NCBI GenBank assembly: GCA_905221605.1
Contig: CAJNDS010001913.1
Coordinates: 367,001-431,000, forward strand
DNA: 64,000 nt
Source of the DNA: Symbiodinium natans
Taxonomy: Eukaryota; Sar; Dinophyceae; Suessiales; Symbiodiniaceae
Direction: 5' to 3'
The notes beneath the pieces were generated by a model. It saw nothing but the letters and a program-made list of their open reading frames with translations, ran no database searches and was not told the origin of the DNA. The first letter of the stretch is position 1; each line of letters starts with the position of its first letter. The translations under genes and the position numbers were made by a program. Below are positions 56,991 through 64,000 of the stretch, piece by piece.

Positions 56991-59900
56991 TCCCTGAACA
57001 GGGCTGAACAAGGTGTGATCCCTAAGGGTCCATGTACTTATAGGGCATGTCAGAGTTCAGGGTTTAGGGTTGAGGGTTGAGGGTTGAGGGTACAAACCTG
57101 GTCCCTATAGCTACTATATTGGAACCCCCTTCGAGGCCCGATGTGGACGTGCTCGTTGGTGTTAGTCGCGGAGTCCTGCGGGACGTTCGTGTCCATTCGA
57201 GTTTTGTTTGTGTTTCGAGTGTGAATGCTTAGCCGCAGCTTCCTACTTCCTTTCAACTATAGGGTATAGGGCTTTAGGGTTTTAAGGTCTCAGGGGTTTC
57301 AGGGTAATTATTCAGGTTGCTTTTCTCAAGTCATGCTACAGGCGGAGATTGAGGCGTTTGAAGTTAGGTCTATGTAGTCCCTATTTTTTGTTTCTACTGT
57401 AAGAAGTTGTACGTGCTCTGTGACATTCTCCGTCCAGTCTTTCTCTGCGAAAGCACCAGCATGCGGGCGTTGACCATCCACTGTCTTGCCGGCTCCACGT
57501 TTGAGCTTCATGTGGACGATGCTGAAACGGGGCTGGATGTGCGGAGACGCATCGCAGGAAGTGTTGGCCTTTCCGCAGGGTCAATCGTGCTAACTTCAGG
57601 TGAGCGCCTCCTCGAACTGCACCAGCCGCTGCTGCGACAAACTCAAAACCAAGAGCTCACATACGTGGTGCGCAAGCGTGGCGCAGGCTGCGCGGCACGC
57701 AGCATAGCGCGAGCATTAGAGAAGACAGGATTGGATCCAGACACGGATGCCATGGATGTCGTTGTTGCCTTGACCTTCGGCTGGCAGTTCAACCAGAGCT
57801 TGGCAGGGGTGCAGCTTCCCAGCGGCCTACAGAGCTTGACTTTCGGCCATCATTTCGACCAGAGCTTGGAAGGGGTGCAGCTTCCCAGTGGCCTACAAAC
57901 CTTGACCTTCGGCGACAGATTCGACCAGAGCTTGGAAGGGGTGCAGCTTCCCAGCGGCCTACAGACCATGACCTTCGGCAAGTTGTTTAACCAGAGCTTG
58001 GAAGTGGTGCAGCTTCCCAGCGCCCTACAGACGTTGACCTTCGGAACTCGCTTCAACCAGAGTTTGGAAGATGTGCAGCTTCCCAGCGGCCTACAGACCT
58101 TGACCTTCGGCAGCCATTTCAACCAGAGCTTGGAAGGGGTGCAGCTTCCCAGCGGCCTACAGATCTTGACTTTCGGCCAAGAGTTCAACCAGAGCTTGGC
58201 AGGGGTGGAGCTTCCCAGCGGCCTTCAAACCTTGACCTTCGACTATTTGTTCAACCAGAGCTTGGCAGGGGTGCAGCTTCCCAGCGGCCTACAGACCTTG
58301 ACCTTCGGCGACAGATTCGACCAGAGCTTGGAAGGGGTGCAGCTTCCCAGCGGCCTACAGACCATGACCTTCGGCGAAAACTTCAACCAGAGCTTGGAAG
58401 GGGTGCAGCTTCCCAGCGGCCTACAGACCTTGACCTTCGGCAAGTTGTTCAAACAGAGCTTGGCAGGGGTGGCAGGGGTGCGGCTTCCCAGCGGCCTGCA
58501 GACCTTGACCTTCAACTTCAACCAAAGCTTGCAAGGGGTACAGCTTCCCAGCGGCCTACAAACCCTGACTTTCGGCGAAGAGTTCAACCAGAGCTTGGAA
58601 GGGGTGCAGCTTCCCAGCGGCCTGCAGACCTTGACCTTCGACGACAGCTTCAACCAGAGCTTGGAAGGGGTGCAGCTTCCCAGCGGCCTACAGACCTTGA
58701 CCTTCGGCGACAGATTCGACCAGAGCTTGGAAGGGGTGCAGCTTCCCAGCGGCCTACAGACCATGACCTTCGGCAAGTTGTTTAACCAGAGCTTGGAAGG
58801 GGTGCAGCTTCCCAGCGGCTTACAGACCTTGACCTTCGACAATCAGTTTGACCAGAGCTTGGAAGGGGTGCAGCTTCCGAGCGGCCTACAGACCTTGACT
58901 TTCGGCCTTTCGTTCAACCAGAGCTTGGAAGGGGTGCAGTTTCCCAGCGACCTACGGTCTTTGACCTTCGGCTATGTTTTCAACCAGAGCTTGGAAGGGG
59001 TGCAGCTTCCCAGCGGCCTACAGACCTTGACCTTCGGCGGCAGATTCGACCAGAGCTTGGAAGGGGTGCAGCTTCCCAGCGGCCTACAGACCATGACCTT
59101 CGGCGACAACTTCAACCAGAGCTTGGAAGGGGCGCAGCTTCCCAGTGGCCTACAGACCTTGACCTTCGGCTTTTCGTTCAACCAGAGCTTGGCAGGGGTG
59201 GAGCTTCCCAACAACCTACAGACCTTGACCTTTGACTATTTGTTCAACCAGAGCTTGCCAGGGGTGCAGCTTCCCAGCAGCCTACAGACCATGACCTTCG
59301 GCCATGAGTTCAACCAGAGCTTGGAAAGCGTGCAGCTTCCCAGCAGCCTACAGACCCTGACTTTCGGCGAAGAGTTCAACCAGAGCTTGGAAGGGGTGCA
59401 GCTTCCCAGCGGTCTACAGACCTTGATCTTCGGCTTTTCGTTCAACCAGAGCTTGGAAGGGGTGCAGCTTCCCAGCGGCCTACAGACCTTGACCTTCGGC
59501 CCTGATTTCAACCAGAGCTTGGAAGGGATGCAGCTTCCCAGCTCTTTACTGCATTTCGACTGGTTCATTTTTAAGGTAGATAGACACCCGTAGTTAACTA
59601 TGAGGTCACAAAGCGGAAAAGGCGGTGGGACCACGTCTGACGGTCCCCCTATATCCCAAGTCCTAAACGTCCTAAAACCCAAAGCCTAGCCCCTAACCCT
59701 CAGGCCGCGTACCCCCTACCCCCTAAACCCTGTATGTACCCTGAGCCCTCTCTGCCTCTGAATATTTCAACCTGACACTGAACGAAACATTTTGGTTTTG
59801 GGCGTTGTGTAGCCCAAGGACCCTCGGCCAGGGGGTTCCTCGCCCCTCATCCTCAAGGACCAGGGGCCTCTGACCCAACATATTGAAACCCCCCCTCCTC

Positions 59901-60150
59901 CCTGCAACCTTCCTTCGGACCTAAACCCTAAACCCTAAACCCTAATCCCTAATCCCAAATCCCTAATCCGTAAACCCTACCCCCCAAAAACCCTAAACCC
60001 CAAATTATAAACCCTAAACCCTCAAACGCCCCCTTCCGGGCGCTGCCGGCCGTCAGTCTTAGGGATCGTGGGCTCTGCTCGAGTTCAAATCTTTGCAAAG
60101 GATGAAAATTCTGGAAGCACGCATGTAGACAGGTCCGAGCCAAGCAAGAC
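56991..60150 (+). repeat. Segmental tandem duplication, left copy
   Basis: Starting TCCCTGAACAGGGCTGAACA, it contains a family C-like element with GGGTTGA units in its centre, the leader, the UBL-repeat gene 57461-59593, its 3' flank (CTATGAGGTCACAA ... CGGTCCCCCTATATCCCAAG) and a tail ending CCGAGCCAAGCAAGAC before an AT microsatellite. The right copy is 60677-63811; corresponding positions are offset by about 3.68 kb. Confidence 0.85.
57461..59593 (+). CDS. UBL-repeat protein 2: ubiquitin-like head plus about 26 repeats
   Basis: Intronless, 710 codons from the ATG aligned with copy 3 (an in-frame ATG at 57407 would add 18 residues that have no counterpart in copy 3). Residues 1-72 (MRALTIHCLAGSTFELHVDD ... 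ELTYVVRK) form the ubiquitin-like domain, followed by RGAG and the linker CAARSIARALEKTGLDPDTD. Tandem 66-bp repeats give FNQSLEGVQLPSGLQTLTFG solenoid units; one unit near 58460-58520 is irregular (SLAGVAGVRLPS, then a shortened TFNFNQ). The C-terminus is KVDRHP because of a TAGA duplication at 59577-59584; copies 1 and 3 end KVDTC and KVDAC. The upstream pyrimidine-rich CGTCCAGTCTTTCTCTGCGA-AAG is a plausible spliced-leader acceptor. Function as an adaptor in a ubiquitin-type pathway is inference. Confidence 0.88.
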   Translation: MRALTIHCLAGSTFELHVDDAETGLDVRRRIAGSVGLSAGSIVLTSGERLLELHQPLLRQTQNQELTYVVRKRGAGCAARSIARALEKTGLDPDTDAMDVVVALTFGWQFNQSLAGVQLPSGLQSLTFGHHFDQSLEGVQLPSGLQTLTFGDRFDQSLEGVQLPSGLQTMTFGKLFNQSLEVVQLPSALQTLTFGTRFNQSLEDVQLPSGLQTLTFGSHFNQSLEGVQLPSGLQILTFGQEFNQSLAGVELPSGLQTLTFDYLFNQSLAGVQLPSGLQTLTFGDRFDQSLEGVQLPSGLQTMTFGENFNQSLEGVQLPSGLQTLTFGKLFKQSLAGVAGVRLPSGLQTLTFNFNQSLQGVQLPSGLQTLTFGEEFNQSLEGVQLPSGLQTLTFDDSFNQSLEGVQLPSGLQTLTFGDRFDQSLEGVQLPSGLQTMTFGKLFNQSLEGVQLPSGLQTLTFDNQFDQSLEGVQLPSGLQTLTFGLSFNQSLEGVQFPSDLRSLTFGYVFNQSLEGVQLPSGLQTLTFGGRFDQSLEGVQLPSGLQTMTFGDNFNQSLEGAQLPSGLQTLTFGFSFNQSLAGVELPNNLQTLTFDYLFNQSLPGVQLPSSLQTMTFGHEFNQSLESVQLPSSLQTLTFGEEFNQSLEGVQLPSGLQTLIFGFSFNQSLEGVQLPSGLQTLTFGPDFNQSLEGMQLPSSLLHFDWFIFKVDRHP

Positions 60151-60676
60151 ATATATATATATATATAGACAGACAAATAAATATAATCACAAGTATATAA
60201 ATATCTAAATATATAAACATAAATAAATAAATAAATAAATATATATATATATATATATATGACAATGAAAATACAAATCAAAATAGATATAAATAAATTA
60301 TCCCTATACCCTAAAACCCTAAACCCTAAACCCCAAACCCGATGGATACCCCTAAACCCCAAACCCTAAACCCTAAACCCTAAACCCCTATGGAAGACCG
60401 TTGATGATCTCAACCAGGGAAAAGAGGTCTTGTCCTTAGGGTTTCGAGCATCAAAAACAGGACCCCCCTTGAATAACCAAGACTTCTACACTACACAAAT
60501 CCCTAAGGGTCCATGTGCCTGTACACTACGTACTTGGGTCCAACAGCTACTATGTGGGAACCCCTTTTAAAGCCGTCCTCAACCCCTAAACCCGAAACCC
60601 TGCACCCTACACCCTACACCCTAAACCCTACCTTTTGAGGGCGCTGCCGGTTTTCGACCATGTGCCTTTCGGTCTA
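59594..60676. other. 3' flank of gene 2, AT microsatellite, degraded family C element
   Basis: Conserved 3' flank to 60150, AT-rich microsatellite 60150-60300 (low-complexity frames on - are artefacts), CCCTAAA units 60305-60390, unique 60400-60480, then a degraded family C element at about 60500-60575 (GGGTCCATGTGCCTGTACAC). Confidence 0.7.
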
Positions 60677-60742
60677 TCCCTGAACAGGGCTGAACAAGGT
60701 GTGATCCCTAAGGGTCCATGTACTTATGGGGCATGTCAGGGT

Positions 60743-60802
<60 letters not shown>

Positions 60803-63800
60803 GGTACAAACCTGGTCCCTATAGCTACTATATTGGAACCCCCTTCGAGGCCCGATGTGGACGTGCTCGTTGGTGTTAGTCGCGGAGTCCTGCGGGGCGT
60901 TCGTGTCGATTCGAGTTTTGTTTGTGTTTCGAGTGTGAATGCTTAGCCGCAGCTCCCGACTTCTCTTCAACTATAGGGTGTAGGGCTTTAGGGTTTTAAG
61001 GCTTCAGGGTTTTAGGGTACTTATTCAGGTTGCTTTTCTCAAGTCACGCTACAGGCGGAGATTGGGGCGTTAGAAGTTAGGTCTATGTAGTTGTAAGTGC
61101 TCTGAATTGCGACACTCTCCGTCCAGTCTTTCTCTGCGAAAGCACCAGCATGCGGGCGTTGACCATCCACTGTCTTGCCGGCTCCACCTTTGAGCTTCTT
61201 GTGGAAGATGCTGAAACGGGGCTGGATGTGCGGAGACGCATCGCAGGAAGTGTTGGCCTTTCCGCAGGGTCAATCGTGCTAACTTCGGGTGAGCGCCTCC
61301 TCGAACTGCACCAGCCGCTGCTGCGACAAACTCAAACCCAAGAGATCACATATGTGGTGCGGAAACGTGGCGCAGGCTGCGCGGCACGCAGCATAGCGCG
61401 AGCATTAGAGAAGACAGGATTGGATCCAGACACGGATGCCATGGATGTCGTTGTTGCCTTGACCTTCGGCTGGGAGTTCAACCAGAGCTTGGCAGGGGTG
61501 CAGCTTCCCAGCGGCCTACAGAGCTTGACTTTCGGCCATTTTTTCGACCAGAGCTTGGAAGGGGTGCAGCTTCCCAGTGGCTTACAATCCTTGACCTTCG
61601 GCCATTTTTTTAACCAGAGCTTGGCAGCGGTGCAGTTTCCCAGCGACCTACAGACCTTGACCTTCGGTAGCCATTTGAACCAGAGCTTGGAAGGGGTGCA
61701 GCTTCCCCGCGGCCTACAGACCTTCACCTTCGGTACATACTTCAACCAGAAAATGGAAGGGATGCAGCTTCCCTGCGGCCTACAGACCTTGACCTTCGGC
61801 TATATGTTCAACCAGAGCTTGGAAGGGGTGCAGTTTCCCAGCGGCCTACAGACCTTGACCTTCGGCTATACGTTCAACCAGAGCCTGGAAGGGGTGCAGT
61901 TTCCCAGCGGCCTACAGACCTTGACCTTCGGCAACGACTTCAACCGGAGCTTGGAAGAGGTTCAGCTTCCCAGCGGCCTACAGACCTTCACCTTCGGCGG
62001 CCATTTCAACCAGAGCTTGGAAGGGGTGCAGCTTCCCAGCAACCTACAGACCTTGACCTTCGGCAGCCATTTCAACCAGAGCTTGGAAGGGGTGCAGCTT
62101 CCCAGCGGCCTACAGGCCTTGACCTTCGGCTATATGTTCAACCAGAGCTTGGAAGGGGTGCAGCTTCCCAGCGGCCTACAGACCTTGACCTTCGGCTATA
62201 CGTTCAACCAGAGCTTGGAAGGGGTGCAGCTTCCCAGCGGCCTACAGACCCTGACTTTCGGCGAAGAGTTCAACCAGAGCTTGGAAGGGGTGCAGCTTCC
62301 CAGCGGCCTGCAGACCTTGACCTTCGACGACAGCTTCAACCAGAGCTTGGAAGGGGTGCAGCTTCCCAGCGGCCTACAAACCTTGACCTTCGGCAGCCAT
62401 TTCAACCAGAGCTCGGAAGGGGTGCAGCTTCCCAGCGGCCTACAGACCTTGACTTTCGGCCATGATTTCAACCAGAGTTTGGAAGGGGTGCAGCTTCCCA
62501 GCGGCTTACAGACCTTGACCTTCGGCTATATGTTCAACCAGAGCTTGGAAGGGGTGCAGCTTCCCAGCGGCCTACAGACCTTGACCTTCGGCGCGGAGTT
62601 CGACCAGAGCTTGGAAGGGGTGCAGCTTCCCAGCGGCTTACAGACCTTGACCTTCGGCCATTTGTTCAACCAGTGCTTGAAAGGGGTGCAGCTTCCCAGC
62701 GGCCTACAGACCATGACCTTCGGCCATTTTTTCAACCAGTGCTTGAAAGGGGTGCAGCTTCCCAGCGGCCTACAGACCATGACCTTCGGCGGAAACTTCA
62801 ACCAGAGCTTGGAAGGGGTGCAGCTTCCCAGCGGCCTTCAAACCTTGACCTTCGACTATTGGTTCAACCAGAGCTTGGAAGGGGTGCAGCTTCCCAGCAG
62901 CCTACAGACCTTGACCTTCGGCTATATGTTCAACCAGAGCTTGGAAGGGGTGCAGCTTCCCAGCAACCTACAGACCTTGACCTTCGGCAGCCATTTCAAC
63001 CAGAGCTTGGAAGGGGTGCAGTTTCCCAGCGGCCTACAGACCTTGACCTTCGGCGACAGATTCGACCAGAGCTTGGCCGGGGTGCAGCTTCCCAGCGGCC
63101 TGCAGACCTTGACCTTCGGCAAGTTGTTCAACCAGAGCTTGGAAGGGGTGCAGTTTCCCATTGGCCTACAGACCTTGACCTTCGGCCCTGATTTCAACCA
63201 GAGCTTGGACGGGGTGCAGTTTCCCAGCTCTTTACTGCATTTCAACTGGTGCATTTTTAAGGTAGACGCCTGTTGAACTATGAGGTCACAAGTGGAAAAG
63301 GAGGTCGGACCACGTCTGACGGTCCCCCTATATCCCAAGTCCTTAACGTCCTACAGCCTAAAGCCTACCCCCTACCCTCAGACCGCGTACCCCCTACCCC
63401 CTCAACCCTGTATGTGCCCTGAACCTTCTCTACCTCTGAATATTTCAACCTGACACTCCATGAAACGTTTTGGTTTTAGGGGTTTTAGGGCCCTCGGCCA
63501 GGGGGTTCCTCGCCCCTCATCCCCAAAGACCAGGGCCCTCCGACCCAAAATACTGAAACCCCCAACCGCCCCCCCCCCCCCCCCCCCCCCCTCCCTGCGA
63601 CCCCCCCTTGGGCCCAGCCTGGGCCTAAACCCGAAACCCCAAACCCCAAACCCTAAACCCCAAACCCTAAACCCTAAACCCTCAAACGCCCCCTTCCGGG
63701 CGCGCTGCCGGCCGTCAGTCTTAGGGATCTTGGGCTCTGCTCCAGTTCAAACCCTTGCAAGGATGAAAATTCTGAAAGCACGCATGTTGACAGTTCCGAG

Positions 63801-63811
63801 CCAAGTAAGAT
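60677..63811 (+). repeat. Segmental tandem duplication, right copy
   Basis: Matches 56991-60150 over flanks and gene. The family C-like element in its 5' flank has about nine GGGTTGA units (60739-60805) where the left copy has about three. The 3' flank has gained a poly-C run of about 22 (63570-63591). Confidence 0.85.
61150..63276 (+). CDS. UBL-repeat protein 3: ubiquitin-like head plus about 26 repeats
   Basis: Intronless, 708 codons. Head MRALTIHCLAGSTFELLVED is almost the same as in copy 2, including the RKRGAG end and linker. The solenoid has the same unit, but the order of variant units differs (for example TFGYMFNQ and TFGSHFNQ blocks recur as larger cassettes at about 61799, 62129, 62525 and 62921). 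This points to unequal exchange or conversion inside the array after duplication. C-terminus FNWCIFKVDAC. Leader and acceptor-like sequence (CCGTCCAGTCTTTCTCTGCG) are conserved with copy 2. Long - strand frames across the repeats are shadows of the 66-bp unit. Confidence 0.9.
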   Translation: MRALTIHCLAGSTFELLVEDAETGLDVRRRIAGSVGLSAGSIVLTSGERLLELHQPLLRQTQTQEITYVVRKRGAGCAARSIARALEKTGLDPDTDAMDVVVALTFGWEFNQSLAGVQLPSGLQSLTFGHFFDQSLEGVQLPSGLQSLTFGHFFNQSLAAVQFPSDLQTLTFGSHLNQSLEGVQLPRGLQTFTFGTYFNQKMEGMQLPCGLQTLTFGYMFNQSLEGVQFPSGLQTLTFGYTFNQSLEGVQFPSGLQTLTFGNDFNRSLEEVQLPSGLQTFTFGGHFNQSLEGVQLPSNLQTLTFGSHFNQSLEGVQLPSGLQALTFGYMFNQSLEGVQLPSGLQTLTFGYTFNQSLEGVQLPSGLQTLTFGEEFNQSLEGVQLPSGLQTLTFDDSFNQSLEGVQLPSGLQTLTFGSHFNQSSEGVQLPSGLQTLTFGHDFNQSLEGVQLPSGLQTLTFGYMFNQSLEGVQLPSGLQTLTFGAEFDQSLEGVQLPSGLQTLTFGHLFNQCLKGVQLPSGLQTMTFGHFFNQCLKGVQLPSGLQTMTFGGNFNQSLEGVQLPSGLQTLTFDYWFNQSLEGVQLPSSLQTLTFGYMFNQSLEGVQLPSNLQTLTFGSHFNQSLEGVQFPSGLQTLTFGDRFDQSLAGVQLPSGLQTLTFGKLFNQSLEGVQFPIGLQTLTFGPDFNQSLDGVQFPSSLLHFNWCIFKVDAC

Positions 63812-63901
63812 AAATGGGTATGTATAGCTATAGATATAGATAAAGATATATAGATATAGATAGACGGATAGATGGATAGATGGATAGATGGATAGATAGA
63901 T

Positions 63902-63934
<33 letters not shown>

Positions 63935-64000
63935 GAACATAAATCTAAATAGCCCTAAACCCTAATCCCTAAACCCTAGACACTACACCCTAAGCCCCAT
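63277..64000. other. 3' flank of gene 3, poly-C, GATA microsatellite
   Basis: Conserved 3' flank; poly-C 63570-63591; CCCTAAA/CCCCAAA units 63625-63680; conserved tail to 63811; GATA-type microsatellite 63830-63935; degenerate CCCTAAA units to the end. No gene after 63276. Confidence 0.75.
63830..63935. repeat. GATA/GATG microsatellite
   Basis: ATAGATAGATGGATAGATGG units give way to perfect GATA repeats. The - strand frame over it is low complexity. Confidence 0.9.

Overview
The window looks like nuclear DNA of a dinoflagellate, probably a member of the Suessiales/Symbiodiniaceae. Four observations support this. Plant-type TTTAGGG/CCCTAAA repeats are scattered through all 64 kb. Three large intronless genes encode a ubiquitin-like head followed by about 26 tandem 22-residue repeats (FNQSLEGVQLPSGLQTLTFG type), a protein style I associate with dinoflagellate genomes. 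Candidate introns use GC and GA donors as well as GT, with acceptors of AG|G type, a known dinoflagellate trait. Every gene I can place with confidence reads on the + strand, as in dinoflagellate unidirectional gene clusters. Species assignment is inference.

Layout. From 1 to about 26 kb and again through most of 32-57 kb the DNA is a mosaic: short blocks (about 40-150 bp) of unique, coding-like sequence lie between arrays of telomere-type repeats, AT microsatellites, poly-G/C runs and short inverted-repeat (MITE-like) elements of many families. Many unique blocks behave as micro-exons. Three sets can be joined with consistent reading phase: M1 (1780-4240, five exons, coiled-coil C-terminus, stop present), M2 (about 23.9-37.7 kb, up to eleven exons, Ala/Glu/Arg-rich long helix) and M3 (42.9-45.0 kb, three exons, acidic C-terminus, stop present). 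Most of their introns contain telomere-type repeats.

About 27.8-32.2 kb is a GC-rich block almost free of telomere-type repeats. It holds 15-bp minisatellites in both orientations, two divergent broken ORFs (one coiled-coil protein on -, one basic protein plus two C2HC zinc fingers on +) and a duplicated hairpin-rich tail. I read it as a degenerate retroelement or nested cluster sitting inside one M2 intron. Around 34.5-36.4 kb there is a broken Cys-rich gene and another ORF, also inside an M2 intron.

The UBL-repeat genes lie at 38370-40562, 57461-59593 and 61150-63276. The last two are copies made by a recent tandem duplication of about 3.2 kb that includes both flanks. The main novelty candidates are the saturation of intergenic and intronic DNA by telomere-type repeats, the possibility that each TTTAGGG unit supplies both splice signals, and the large number of different hairpin elements, some with telomeric arrays inside them.

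Limits: exon calls rest on open frames, splice-like edges and phase agreement read by eye. Short GC-rich exons are often open in several frames, so isolated exon calls may be wrong in frame or strand.
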